NCBI GenBank assembly: GCA_003996215.1
Contig: QJPP01002920.1
Coordinates: forward strand, 1 to 64,000
Direction: 5' to 3'
From: Jaltomata sinuosa
Lineage: Eukaryota; Streptophyta; Magnoliopsida; Solanales; Solanaceae
Length of the DNA: 64,000 nucleotides
Shown: positions 1 to 12,100 of the stretch, piece by piece
Layout: each line of letters opens with the position of its first letter
How positions within the stretch are numbered: the stretch's first letter is position 1
Made by a program: the position numbers and the translations under genes
The notes under the pieces: model-generated
Databases searched by the model: none
Told to the model about the DNA's origin: nothing
Seen by the model: only the letters and a program-made list of their open reading frames with translations

Positions 1-310
1 GTGAGAGGGACTGTAGTCCGGGTTTCACGGCACAAGGAGACGAAGAGTGAAAGAGACAGGACTTGACTGCCCTCTTTCTTCTCTATGGCATTTGTCAGTG
101 ATACGTTACATCTGTTTTTCCCCCTTTCCCTACCCCCTACCCTACCCCCTATCACTACTATTACCCCCCACCCCACCCCACCCCACCCCCACCCCTAAAC
201 CAAAGTACATACCCCAACAACACCTTTATACAGTCCACAATATCTTTTTTCTCTTCTTCTTCTTTCACCCCTCTTTTTCCTTCATATTCACTACCCCTTG
301 CCCTTCCAAC
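1..310. other. Gene-free C/T-rich low-complexity start of window
   Basis: No gene is supported here. Positions about 117-200 are a pyrimidine tract made mostly of C runs separated by single T or A bases. An open frame across 47-340 exists only because of this composition and gives a Pro/Phe/Leu-rich low-complexity peptide. The complementary strand is G-rich and could in principle form a quadruplex. Confidence 0.6.
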
Positions 311-314
311 AATT

Positions 315-600
315 TGAGTGTTGTTTGGTACGTAGGATAATGTGAGATATTTTTAAGATTAATTATGAGATAAAGTTTATTTTGTGTTTGATAGATTGTA
401 CGTATTAATTAATTCCAGAATAAGCTTATACTATTTACTAAGCACACGATAAATTTTATCTCAGGTTTAATCCTGGGATATATCAACTTATTTCATCAAA
501 CTTGAAATTATTATTACACCATCTTTCAAGTTGGATAAATTATATAATTTAAGCACTATAGTTTCATGATAATTTAGTTCGCATACCAAACGATCCCTAA
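315..600. repeat. MITE-like element with terminal inverted repeats
   Basis: The left end carries gtttggtacg (about 323) and the right end carries the inverse, cataccaaacga (about 581). The interior is AT-rich and non-coding, with inverted 'gagataa/ttatctc' words. This is the pattern of a short non-autonomous DNA transposon. No target duplication could be assigned, so the exact ends are uncertain. Confidence 0.45.
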
Positions 601-806
601 GGATTGGTTTGGTCCGAAGGATAAAGGATAATTAATTTTAGAAAGAGTTTATTTCATATTTGGTTGAAATAAAATCATAGAATAACTTATCTCGAGATTA
701 GTTATCTTGAAATTATAGTGTTATTTTTATCCCATATTGAGGGTGGTATATTAATCCTGAGATAACTAATCTCGAGATAACTTGTCCCCCAACTAAATGT
801 GCCCTA
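601..806. repeat. Second MITE-like foldback beside the first
   Basis: The interior is an imperfect palindrome: the block near 685-712 containing 'atctcgagattagttatct' is inverted at about 756-785 ('gataactaatctcgagata'). The outer ends are 'ggtttggtcc' and 'ccaactaaatgtgccc'. It shares words with its left neighbour and may be a second member of the family inserted beside it. Confidence 0.45.
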
Positions 807-1320
807 ACTCTCTCTATTTTAATTTATATTATATTGTTTGATTTGACACAAAATTTATGAAAGAAAGAAAGATTAACTTTTTAAACTTGTTTTGTCGCTA
901 TAAATCATCTCAATGACATCAAAGATGTTTCTATTGCTATAAATCATTTCAATAAGGGTGAAATGAACATCTTTAAACTAAATTGTTAATAATAAATAAA
1001 TAATTGTGTCATTCTTTTTTTTAAACTGACTAAAAGACAAGTATATCATATTAATTGAGAAAGATAAAGAACTCAAAACTCTTTAATTTCAATAATTTAA
1101 TGATACGCTTAAAATGATAAGATTAAGGACATCTTAATATATACATGTTAGTTTAAGATTCTTAATATATACATGTTAGTTTAAGATTATAAGATTCAAA
1201 ATAAAGCGACTTTCATAAATACGTTTTGAATGAGCCTAACAATTGTGTACCTAATTTTTTTGCTTTCTGAAATTATGTATCAAATCAAACTAAGATAAGT
1301 AAATTAAAATAGAAAAAGTA
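807..1320. mobile_element. Stowaway-like element with about 55-bp terminal inverted repeats
   Basis: The left end (about 807-865: 'actctctctattttaattta', later 'gtttgatttgacacaaaattta') is mirrored on the right (about 1265-1320), where the reverse complement reads 'actttttctattttaattta' and 'gtttgatttgatacataatt'. The interior is AT-rich with no coding. The sequence resembles the Stowaway-type repeat at 22460-22692. TA target duplications are likely but not clean. Confidence 0.55.
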
Positions 1321-4138
1321 TTATGATATATTTAGTGAAGGATGTGATTGGATGGTGAGTATTGTCAGTCCTTTTATCAGTGATTCTGAATTTGAATTCT
1401 GATAATGAAGTTATTTTTGGTAGAATGTTTTGCTTCCTAAAATAAAACTTTCTTGATTTGAATTACAATTAATCAACCCTCAAAATAGGTGTAAAACCAC
1501 AAAATGAAAGATATTTAATAGGTGTTTGGATAATATTTCGAGTTGAACAATTGATCAAAATAATCTCTCCTTAATCTCGTTTATCTCCTGTTAACATCAG
1601 TTGTTGATAGTCATCTTTAATACACTTCAACTCATTTAAATTTTTATTCTTCTTCTTTCTCCTTCGTGCTAGTTTAAATATTTCTTTTTCCTCTTTTCGT
1701 GTCCCTAATTTTCGATACAAATCATATAGAACTTCCCCTCGGATTTTACTAATAACCTTCTTAGCTTTCTTGTATCTATAAAGGCTCCTCCGTCCTCTGC
1801 TTTTGATTACTTTACTCGCTTTTAGATTACTAATAGTAATATTTTGTATCTCCTTATTTCACCACCAAAATTCTCGCGGTCGAGATGTTAACCCTATCGA
1901 CCTACCAAGTTAAAGTGCTACTATACAAAATGAAACACTAGTGTTAGTTTTAATAAAAGTGGTTAATCACTAATAACGATTATAATGAAGTGCTAAGTAC
2001 TTTTTCATATTTAATCAAAGATTTGAAATTTGAATCCTTCTAATTATGAAAACGTCTTTATTAAGAAGCGTTAGTCGGACTCCAATGCAATTATCAAATA
2101 TAGAATGAAAAATCAAAACAAAAAGTGGTTAACTAAAAAAAAAAAGAGTAAAAAGGAGAAAAAGGGAGGGTATTTTGGAAAGGGGAAAAAATGATGTAGA
2201 CAAGTCAAAGGAATTGTAAAATTTAGGGAGATCCTCCCCCTAATATCAGTGTGGAGCCCACAGTCAGATAGTAGGCCCCACTCCCCCCTAATTCTGAAAA
2301 GGAAAAGGTTAGGGCCTTTGTGGTAGGAATTGAAAGCATCTCCAAATCCCTCTATCATCACCTATCCTAACTTTACCGACTTGAGTTGTGGTGAGATTAT
2401 TTTATCTTTAATTAATAATTTTGGATTCGAGCTTTTAAGTATGAAATATTTTTTGTTGGAAGTCACCTATAAAATAAATTATATAATGCGTGATTTGAAT
2501 TAGTTGAAACTCAAATATAAATATTAAATATCGAACATTAAATGAAAAATAATAATACTAATAATAATAAAAAAAACTATGCTAACTTTTCCCCTTCATA
2601 GTAAACCAATGAACCCAAACTAAAAAAAGATATGGGGGTTCATGAATTGCATATATACACTTCACTATATTTTATGCATTTGCTCATTAGGGGTAATTCA
2701 AATGATTGGGGCGGTTTGATTTGTCTACCAAGTTATATTGTCATCATAATTTGAGAATTATAATTGTTCCTAATAAATTTTAAAGTGATAAAAAAATTAA
2801 ATTATAATTATAAATAAAATACAGATTTTATTGACAATATTTGTAAGTATAGTTTTATTACGCTCTTGATTTTTCTTCTTGATTTAGCAGCGTATTTCTT
2901 GAATATAGAATTATTTGCACATTCTTAGGATGTATTTGATCGCTAATAATATTGGACATCAATTTTAATAAAGACGGTATTTTGATGTCTTGATCTCTTT
3001 ATGAATATTTCAAGATGCCTTTTCAGAGGAAAATATTACTCTTTAAATAGGTGTAATTTAATATTTAGGATAAACTAATCTCCAAGCTATGATTTAGGGT
3101 AAAGTAATCTCCAAAAACTCTAACAAAAATTAAATTCGTCTTATAGAATCTCACAAAATTACAATATCTCCAATAATATTGGTACTATTAAAGATATAAT
3201 TTTTATTGGTATATATTTTAATTTATTGAACTAAAAATGAGATATATGAAATACAATATAAGATATATATTTAGATTTATACTAAATGAACTTGAATGAA
3301 TTAAATTAATCTTGAATTTTTTAAAAGACCTTGGGAGAAGAGCTTTGGAGAACGATAAATATGTCATTTATTATTTGATTTTGACATTAATAATCTTCGG
3401 ATTGTTATCACATAGGAAGATTCTAATTTATTCATATGAATTTATTTTTCCTTTCAACTTAATCAAAATATCTATGAAAATAATTAATAAATATTTTTTA
3501 GTTAAAATTTTTAATAATTCTTTTTTTTAATAGCGACTCTACTTTTCACCAATTTGGACTTGGTGTTAGGGAGTCGCTCTCTGGCTTTTGGATATATCAT
3601 ATCACAAGAGTGGAACTTAGAACAGTTACTTGGAAAAGTATTCGACAAACAAACGTGTTTCAATAATTGTTTTCAACAATTTTTGTTTTATTTGCAATTT
3701 TCTGATTAAATGGTATCATAAAGCCTATTTTTTTTTTAAAAAAAAGTTGTTTAAAATAGACACAATATGCAACCCACCAAGGGGTAAAGAAAATGTAATG
3801 AAAAATGTAAAAAAAAAAAAAAAAAAAAAAGAAAGGAAAAGAAAAAGAGAGATAGAGAGAGATTTTGTATAAGTAATGAGGCCAAAGAAGCACGTCAAAA
3901 AGTGAAGCATGTGTTGTATGGTGTAGAAGTGACAGAGGGAAAACAGAAAAAGATAACACACAAATGACAATGCAATAGCATATCAGCCCACCAAGTCGAA
4001 ATTATTACTACTATTTCAAAATATATATATATACAGTACAAGGAAACCCAAAGCCTGCACACATCTTATGGGGATCTGCAAATCAATAATCCAGGTCCCC
4101 CCATTACTATTACACCTCTCTCTCTCTCTTTTATATGG
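1321..4138. other. AT-rich intergenic DNA, no gene recognised
   Basis: All open frames here are short and low-complexity. There are A/T homopolymers (e.g. 3728-3745 and 3809-3829). The stretch 3310-3420, beginning 'tttttaaaagaccttggga', resembles 29655-29745, so it is part of a dispersed repeat. A small inverted pair 'agcgactct/agagtcgct' flanks 3533-3578. Nothing else is supported. Confidence 0.5.
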
Positions 4139-4755
4139 CGATACTTATTTTGAAGTCCGACTAATTTAAATTTTCAGTACAAGAAAAGGATAACCATTTT
4201 CTATCAAATGTGATTTCATTCCTCATTCAGTGTTTGATATTTATTTTGAAGTCTAACTAATTCTAATTTGTGCTAGAAAAATTCACTTTGAAGGTAACCG
4301 TTTTCTATCAAAAGTGACTCATTTTTCATTGTGGACATGTGCTCGGTATTTATTTTAGGGTTTGATTGATTTGAATTGCACCGAGAAGTCCCACTTTGAG
4401 GTAATTATTTTCTATCAAAAGTGACCTCATTCTTCATTCGGTGTTCGATACTTATTTTAGGTTATTACTATATCGAATTCGTACTAGGAAGTCTCACTAA
4501 TTTGAATGCAATCGTTTCCTAACAAAATTGACCTCACTCTTCATCTGATGGTCAGTATCTATTTTAGGGCATGACTTTGAATTCGCACCAGTAACTCTCA
4601 CTTTGAGGATAATCATTTCTTATCATAACTCAAAAGTAATTTCATTTCTCATTCAGTATCTGATATCTGGTTTAACGTCCGGATAATCTAAATTTGCATT
4701 CAAAAAATTCTACGTTAGAGGATAAAATGTTCTATACCAAAGATGACTTCATTCT
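4139..4755 (+). repeat. Degenerate tandem repeat, about 6 units of roughly 100-110 bp
   Basis: A block containing 'tatttattttagg', then 'gaattcgcacc', then 'cactttgaggtaa', then 'ttttctatcaaaagtgac', then 'tcattcttcattc' recurs about every 100-110 bp. Unit starts are near 4139, 4237, 4347, 4448, 4554 and 4660. Units differ by many substitutions and small indels, so the array is old. It has no coding potential. Confidence 0.75.
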
Positions 4756-5498
4756 TAGAGAACAAACCCAATATTTTTAATCAAGAATTAAGGAATACTT
4801 ACCAATACTCCATCACAATCTTGAAAGGTTTTTTCTCCTTTGAAATAAAAACTAAACAAACACTATCAAGAAGTGGGGAAAATCAGTCCTAGATCCATTA
4901 AACCACAGCCTCAGCCAGTTCTGATCCTTTTCCCATTAAAAGACATGAGATTTCTTGATTGGACTGTAAAAATAGCCCCTCTAACTATGAACTACCTAAG
5001 CCTTTTTGCAATATAATGGTAACATATCATATCCAACTAATATATATGTACATATGTGAAATACTTTTATTAATTTTAGTTTAATTCAGCTAATATATGA
5101 TAAAGATTTAAATTATATGCATGGACATGAGTCAGAGGCAAGTCTAGAATTTGTAGTTAATGAGTTCTGAATTCTAATTTCTTTAAGCTATTGAGTTCTA
5201 ATTAATAATATGTATATATTCATCAATAAACTTTTAAGACAAATATAGAATTTGAACCAAATTACTAAGTTTCAGTTATATGTGCATGATGCGAAAGCAA
5301 AAAAGAAGAATATTATTTCATCTGAAAGTTATCTAATATTAGATATTCATATAAAAATAAATATAAAATGAGTATTATTTAAATGAAGCGATCAAAATAA
5401 AATGCTCCGTAAAATTTTTACTTTCCAAATTGTTGATTTGGGTTGGGTTGTGGTGGTCCATCTACCAATTGGACCAAATAGGATTGTTCACTTGTAAT
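4756..5498. other. AT-rich intergenic DNA with a dispersed-repeat fragment
   Basis: No gene. About 5130-5290 looks like the Solanaceae repeat also present at 26972-27140 and 61262-61445, with the shared word order 'tagaattt', 'gagttct', 'tatatattcat', 'aatatagaatttgaacc'. The rest is unremarkable AT-rich sequence. Confidence 0.45.
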
Positions 5499-5504
5499 GC
5501 TAAG

Positions 5505-5963
5505 GGGTCATTTGGTAGAGTGTATTAGAAAATCTAATGCATGTATTAACTTTGTGTATTACTAATACCTTGTTTGGTATGATTTTTCTACCTATGTATA
5601 ACTAATGCAAACATTAGTTATACACTCTATTGTGTATTGAGCTATGCATTACTAATATCATGGATTTTTATGTATTAGTAATGCAATGGGTTCTAATGCA
5701 TGCATTAGAATGACTAAAGACACAATTGTCCCTCAAAACACTTTCCACATCATTTCTACCATATTTGTGGAGGGTATTTTGTGGAGGGTATTTTTGTAAA
5801 TAATATTTTTTTATAGAAATTATACAATGCATGTTATTTTTAATACACTAAACCAAACACTGCATAATAACTAATGCAAGCATAACTAATACAGGCATTA
5901 CTAATGCAAGCATTACTAATACGCCATATTATGCATTATTCTTATACACTCTACCAAACGACC
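5505..5963. mobile_element. Non-autonomous DNA transposon (hAT-type MITE) with inverted ends
   Basis: The left end 'gggtcatttggtagagtgta' is mirrored by the right end 'atacactctaccaaacgacc' (5944-5963). A direct repeat gctaag lies immediately outside both ends (5499-5504 and 5964-5969), consistent with a target duplication; a full hAT duplication would be 8 bp. The 459-bp interior is non-coding and rich in 'ctaatgca/tgcattag' words that also pair with each other. Confidence 0.75.
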
Positions 5964-5969
5964 GCTAAG

Positions 5970-6472
5970 TACATAAATATTCAATATGTGGAGGAACGAA
6001 AAGGGAAAGTTACAAATATATATTGTTCGGTTAACTAGTTTATCTAGATATACATAATATATATTACCAGTGAATATATTGTATTTAAGTATGTATATTA
6101 ATAATATCATATGTATAGTATATGTATATTATATAAATAATATATATATATAAAGTATATACAACCTATATAATTTGTACATATTTTGAAAATTATATAT
6201 CAAATGGTTCAACCCCGTAATTATCTCAATTTTTTACTTATTTATGTGCGATGATATATCATTTGGTACTTGAAACTTGAAAGAACAGAATTATAATATA
6301 AAATATTTGTAATATATTCTACAGTACAATGGATTGACCCTACTCTTGATCTTTCAATAAAGCTGCATATTTGTACCTAGATTTGAATCTATTCAAAATT
6401 TAAGACTAAAAATGGTACTAATAAATATAGTCACTTAGCATATCTACCAATGTCCTATGAAGGGATACTCTT
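5970..6472. other. AT-rich spacer with TA-rich microsatellite-like stretches
   Basis: No gene is supported. 6110-6160 is dominated by TA/ATAT runs. Short open frames across it have low-complexity Ile/Tyr/Asn composition. Confidence 0.5.
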
Positions 6473-6913
6473 TTACGGGTGACAAAATCAAACGTAATCC
6501 ATTCAATCTGTTCAACTCGTTTAAGTTTGAGCGGGTTATATTGACACGTTCATTAGCAGTTCAATCCATTTCAGTCAAATTTATTTTAACTAATTAAAAA
6601 TTGAGTTGATATGTAATCCAAGTTGACTCATGAGAAATCTTGTTAAAATATTTTTAAAAAGATATTTTCTTTATTTGATATGTTATATATAGTCATAACA
6701 AAGAAAAAATAATTTAATTATTAGTTACTAAAAATGTGGAAAAGAACAAATAAAGTAATTAAAACTTGGTAAAAATTAAACGAGTTGGGTTATGACCCAT
6801 ATTTTAGCCCATTTCAACCTAAGTAATTCTTGAACGGGTCATAACCCACCCATTTATTAATTTAGTTCATTTTGATCCATTCAAATTTAGCTCATCCCGC
6901 CCATTTGACACCT
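6473..6913. repeat. Dispersed repeat, family also found at 60355-61190
   Basis: The outer parts contain inverted words: 'gagcgggttat' near 6528 against 'gaacgggtcataaccc' near 6831, and 'ttcaactcgtttaa' against the complement of 'aaacgagttgggtt'. Read in reverse, the core (about 6600-6730) matches 60470-60513 joined to 60999-61080 ('ttttttctttgttatgacta', then 'aaaatatctttttaaaaata'). It is non-coding, MITE-like and about 440 bp. Confidence 0.6.
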
Positions 6914-6996
6914 CCACTCTTTTTCTCTCGTAAATTACTGCATTGTATTACTTCATAATATGTCTTAAATGTGCGTAAGACATCATTGCATCAATT

Positions 6997-7393
6997 ACAC
7001 TTCAACTTGGGAAAGCATAATCCCAAGAAAATAAAGAACTTAGCTAGATTATGAGCTAGCACATTCCATTTTCGAGGAATATATACAAATTTGATATCTC
7101 TAAAAAACAACTCATCAATCTTTATATATCCTTACAAATGATATCTACTTTTCAAGAAACAGTTATCTCCTTTTGCAATATTTGTGGTACATTCTTTACG
7201 TCTGATAATATATGAATCTTGAACCAATCATTTTGTAACTTTCTTTTCAACATCTCTCAAATTGCTAGGGCTTCAGCAGTTATGTCCTTCCCTACAAATT
7301 GAATAGGGGTGCCAACGGGCCACAACTCTTATAGCCGCCATTCAAATGCTAGACTTTTCTCTTTTCACATGTAAACCTGCATCCGTGAAAATA
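6997..7393 (-). pseudogene. Decayed RNase H-like (RVT_3 type) domain, probably a retroelement remnant
   Basis: Read on the minus strand from 7393, the frames give IFTDAG, then AEALAI..EMLKRKLQ, then IHILSDVKNVPQILQKEI, then PRKWNVLAHNLAKF. These match in order the four blocks of plant type-1 RNase H-like domains: a first Asp in FTDA, Glu in AEALAI, Asp in LSD, and the terminal WNVLAHNLA block. There are several in-frame stops and at least one frameshift, so it is not functional. Domains of this type end many plant LINE-type elements and also occur as orphan RNase H-like genes; the source here is undecided. Confidence 0.6.
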
Positions 7394-7657
7394 ATAAATA
7401 TCCCAACTTGTGACATAGTAATATTTCCATCACGAATCCTATTAAATATACAAGTTAAACCATATGATACTAGCAAAGTATTATCATATTCATGTAAATC
7501 GAATAAAGCCTATTAACTTTGTCATTAGGTTAATATATATCATCACGAAAGCATAAAATATTAATTAAACTATCTAAAGAGACATACCTCCTTACCATAT
7601 TTACTAACTCTCCTACTACTTTATTTTAATTACTTAATATATCACATAAAACACTCG

Positions 7658-7871
7658 GATACATCACCCTCAGGTCATGATACATCGCCTCAACTCGTGA
7701 TACATCGCTTCACCTCGGATACATCCCACCCGATGTATCAAAGGTAAAACCAAAAGAATGCCGATGTATCAGAGTGATTTTGGGATGTATCAAATGAGAT
7801 TCCGATGTATCCGAGTAGTTTGGGGATGTATCCAGAGGTGAGGCGATGTATCTCGAAGCGAAAGATGTATC
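7658..7871. repeat. Palindromic cluster of GATACATC / GATGTATC 8-mers
   Basis: The left part holds four copies of gatacatc and the right part seven copies of its reverse complement gatgtatc. Several are in matched contexts, such as 'actcggatacatc' on the left and 'gatgtatccgag' on the right. The block can therefore fold back on itself. It is non-coding; a short minus frame across it is just a Ser/Thr/Asp-rich reading of the repeat. Confidence 0.7.
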
Positions 7872-8194
7872 CGAGCAGTAAATAAGGTGGGAAAAAGAGT
7901 AATTAGCTCTCAAAGATGTGTATTTTAGGTAAGTTACCCTAAAATATTCCTAACTTTCCATATTTGTCATAAAAGAGAAACACTTAAACGGATTAGCTCA
8001 ATAAAATTTGAGTACTGACATATATCATGAAATAATTCATTCTACCATCTTTCAAAATCAGTAATCTTTTCTAAATCAATTCAGTTGATAGAAGATATTT
8101 TTCACACTAACTGAGCTTTCCGGCACCTAAAAAACATAATGATCAATTGTTTTTGTTTTTAAACCACAAATCTTGCAAACATCACAATACAAGT

Positions 8195-9111
8195 CAATCT
8201 ATACTAATTATCAAATTAAGAAAATGGAAATGCAACTCATTCATTACTAATTTATAAAAACACATCAAGTGAAAATGGATTTAACTGGTATACATTGGCG
8301 AATGTAGAGAATCTTTATATTGTTAGTGTATTTATACATGTAGCGGGTTCTTAGTGGTTAAACCATTTATGAACTGTTACCTGTAGTTATTATTTATGAC
8401 TTAACCGTGTATGTGTTGTTGTAGAGAAGAAATGAGATCTCTTGTCCTCTTACAATTTGAATAGAAAAAAACAACCTTTTTAGATCTTTTATGTATAACA
8501 TGAAGATTTCTTGAAAAAAGGCCGTAAAACTAAATTTTTTTTTGTAAAAGGCTAGAAAACTATTTTTCTCCATGTAAATATTCTTTTACAATATCAGTGT
8601 ATGGAAGTTATACTTGGTAAAAAAAAACTTATTGTAGGCATTTACAGGGAAACTCTGCACTTCAAAATAACAAAATTTCACTTGCAATCTATTATACATC
8701 ATCTCTTGAATAATCCTCATTACAACAGTACTCATCGATCTGACAAAGTAAACAAACAAAAAAAAAATCATAATACATAAACCTGCCCTTTAACTTGGCC
8801 TCAACTGACATCTACGCCCTCCAACTTTGAGTGTTCACAAGGAGACACTTAAACTTGTATAAAGTCGAACAAGTAGACACATGCGTCATACGTGTGCACA
8901 TCTAAAGTTGGAGAGCATAAATGCCAGTTGACACCAAGTTAAATGGCACGTTTATGTATTATGCCAAAGAAAAAAACTATACATGTTGATTATATTGGTA
9001 CACTCACATGCCAGACGTTCCTTAAAATTGGATGTCAGCAACTGGCGCGCGCGCCAAGAATGTTATTCCTGTCATTTAGATAGAACGAAGAGAAGCTGAA
9101 GGTCTGGGATA
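8195..9111 (-). other. 3' flank of RLCK copy A, homologous to the 3' flank of copy B
   Basis: Read on the minus strand, this region aligns with 27676-28084 and 28736-28890. Shared blocks include the stretch around 8590-8760 with 27840-27985, the block near 8350-8400 ('aacagttcataaa') and that near 8210-8330 ('gagttgcatttccatttt'). It therefore contains the kinase 3' untranslated region and downstream DNA. It is broken by a MITE at 8768-8965 and by an extra segment at about 8420-8575 that copy B lacks. Confidence 0.65.
8768..8965. mobile_element. Short MITE, same family as 15076-15384
   Basis: Inverted ends 'cataatacataaac' (left) and 'gtttatgtattatgcc' (right) are followed inward by paired 'ctgccctttaacttggc' and 'gccagttgacaccaagttaa' blocks. 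The corresponding place in the copy B flank (about 27822-27833) has only a T-rich run, which is the empty site. The element is therefore private to arm A. It is about 200 bp and non-coding. Confidence 0.7.
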
Positions 9112-12100
9112 TTATGCTACAAGTGGAGTCTCTTCTGAACTGCTTCTGCATGACTTGTTGAGCTCGCCACTTGATTGACTACTAAGCCGATTCAACTGCT
9201 GATCCTTGTTAGTATCATTTTTCGCGTTATCCTTGGACTCCTGAAGCTGCTCAAGAGCTGTTACTACCTCATCCATCGTTGGTCTTGACTTGGTGTCCTT
9301 GGCTAGGCATTGAAGAGCAATGCTGGCTACCTTAAGGGCACGAGTTAGTGAATATTGTCCTTCAAGCCGGGAATCTAGAACACGAGAAACTCTACGTTCG
9401 TTTGTCAAATAAGGTCTTGACCACTCAACAAGATATTGTTTCCCTGTTGGTCGATTCTTTTCTATTGCTCTCTTACCAGATATAATTTCCAACAGAACGA
9501 CTCCGAAGCTGTATACATCACTCTTGGCAGTAAGATGACCTTCAAAATAAGAGAAACATATCAAAGGTCAGAAAACAGATGTCCCATTTTATTGTGATGA
9601 GTAGCGATACAGTTATTATAAGAAACAACAACATACCCAGTAAAATCCCACAAGTGAGGTCTGGGAAGGGTAGAGTATACCCAGACCTTACCACTACCTC
9701 GTGGAGGTAGAGAGGCTGTTTCCGAAAACATGACAATCATACTAATGGTCCATTTAATTCAAAAAATAAAATCTGCACACTTTGATGAGAATGTATCAAT
9801 TCAAATTCATCCAATGCACCAAAAAGGAGCTATGCAAAAGATGGAGTGGAACTAGTTGGCATGGATGACAAACCTGTGGATAAATACTCTGGATCACCAT
9901 ATCCTAAAGTTCCCATAACCCTTGTCGATACATGGCTTTTGTCACCGGTTGGGCCATCCCTCGCCAACCCAAAATCAGAAAGCTTGGCGTTGTAGTTCTG
10001 TAGATGTGAAGTGTAAAACTGAGTGCACTAAACCATGATAAAATTTGAGGGAATTAAATGAGATCTCTATTGATTCAATGAATGAATCTTTACAATTAAG
10101 CCATATATTTGTACAAAATCTAAGCCTAGCTACTTTATAAAATGGGCTTAGATTAACAAGCGTGTAGTCTAACATCCTCCCTCAAATTGATGATGAGTAT
10201 CACAAAGCAACAATTTGGAGAGAAGGAACCGGTGTCTCGGACATGTCATAGCTTTGGTAAAGACATCTGCCAGTTGATCGTGGGAGGACACGTAGAGTCT
10301 TACTGGTAATAAGCTCTCGGAGGTAGTGACAGTTGACATCAATATGCTTCGTGTTCTCATGATGAACAGGGTTGTTGGTGATTTGAATAGCACTAGTGTA
10401 ATCTGTGCGCAGGACAGATGGACCAGTGAGGGTAACCCCCAACTCAGATAGAACAATATGAAGCCACACAATTTCGGAGCTAGCGGCTGATATCAAGCGA
10501 TATTTGGCCTCAGTACTAGATTTGGATGTCCGAGTCTGCTATTTACATTTCCACGAGATCAATGAAGAGCCGAGAAACATACATTTTGACTCAACACTTG
10601 GACCGAATAGGAGAGATCCGGCCGCGTCATAGTTAAGTACACAAGTGAACCAACCAACCTCCGATAAAATGTAGGGTCATAGAAGGGTTCTCCGTCATTT
10701 CTACCATATTTGGTGTTTGCTTCCATTGGCGTGGAAACCGTCTTCGCATCAGTTAACCTGGACAGAGCAACTACTTCGGACGCATACTTTCGCTGGCTCA
10801 AGGTGATTCCAGACGGAGTGTATCCGACTTCTAAGCCCAAAAAATATGTAAGAGAACCCAAATCCTTCATCTTAAATGACATACGAAGAAAGGATTTCAG
10901 TTGAGCAATTCCATAAATATCATCTCCAGTGATGATAATGTCGTCCACATGCAAGAGAAGTATTGTGATAACAATCCCCGACCTACGAAGAAAACGGGAG
11001 TGATCGGACAAACTATGAGAGAAGCCAGCCGAGCAAATAGTAGATCGGAACTTATCAAACCAGGCCAGGGGAGCCTGATTGAGACCATATAGAGACTTGC
11101 GAAGACGACAAACAAGATCGGAACGAGGAATAGCACATCCCGGAGGTGGTTTGAGATAGACCACTTCGTCCAAATCTCCATGGAGAAATGCATTTGTGAC
11201 ATCCATTTGCGACATTGAGTACTAACCTCTTCATCATCTCGCAAAAAAAGATGTATGGCTGCTCTCGAAGCATAGGTGTCCGAACAGAGATAAGCTGGCC
11301 AGAAGAGGAGAGTTACCAACAGATCTATGTCAAGCAGAAAGAAGGTCAGAAATCTTAAGCAGAACACAGAAAAGAGAAATAAGGGGAGTAAAAGGACAAC
11401 CTGTGAAAGAAAAGCACAACACAGATACAACCTTGACTTAGACCGCATGGAAATTGGCTGGTCAGGCAAAGGAGAACAAGGCGCAGCAACATCGGAAAAT
11501 GACTGGTCGGCGAGCTGGAGAAGACAAAGAATCTTCAACATTTCAGACAAACTTTTGTTGCTTGTCTTTGCCTTTCCTTATACGTTTTAGCTTCTTTTTT
11601 CTTTTGGGCCTGGCTCCGATTGGACTGGGTCTTTGATATTGTTGGAAGTTCCGAAATGGGAAAACAGTTTCAAAGAAACATGACGAGATACACGGAGCAA
11701 GCGACGAGCATTATCATAACATAAATAGCCCTTTTGAACATCATTATATCCAACAAAGAAGCATCGTACAACCTTCTTGGATAATTTTGTGATGTTCATG
11801 AGGTGACAGCAACACATAACACGGACAACCAAAAACTTTCAACTTCGAGAGATCTGGGTCAGTGCCATAAAACTGGCGATAGGGAGAGAGATGTTTAGTA
11901 ACCGGAGAGGATTTGCACCGCCTCAACCCAAAACCAAGATGGACACGAGGGAAGTATCCATCAAGGCCGACATTATTTCCAAAACATGTCTATTCTTGTA
12001 TTCCACAGCCTCATTTTGTACCATGTATATGGACAAGACTGTTGTGCCAATATCCCTTTAGCCTTGAAGAAGTTGAGCAAGGATGAGGACATAAATTCAC

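Noticed and set aside
117..200. Possible interstitial telomere repeat in the CCCTA-rich tract
   Set aside because: The plant telomere unit is CCCTAAA; here the words are irregular CCCTACC and CCCCACC, so simple low-complexity sequence is the better explanation.
47..340. 97-residue open frame at the start of the window
   Set aside because: Pro/Phe/Leu-rich product of a pyrimidine tract, with no domain or splice context.
4139..4755. CRISPR-like direct repeats
   Set aside because: Units are about 105 bp, diverged throughout and without spacer structure, in a plant nuclear context.
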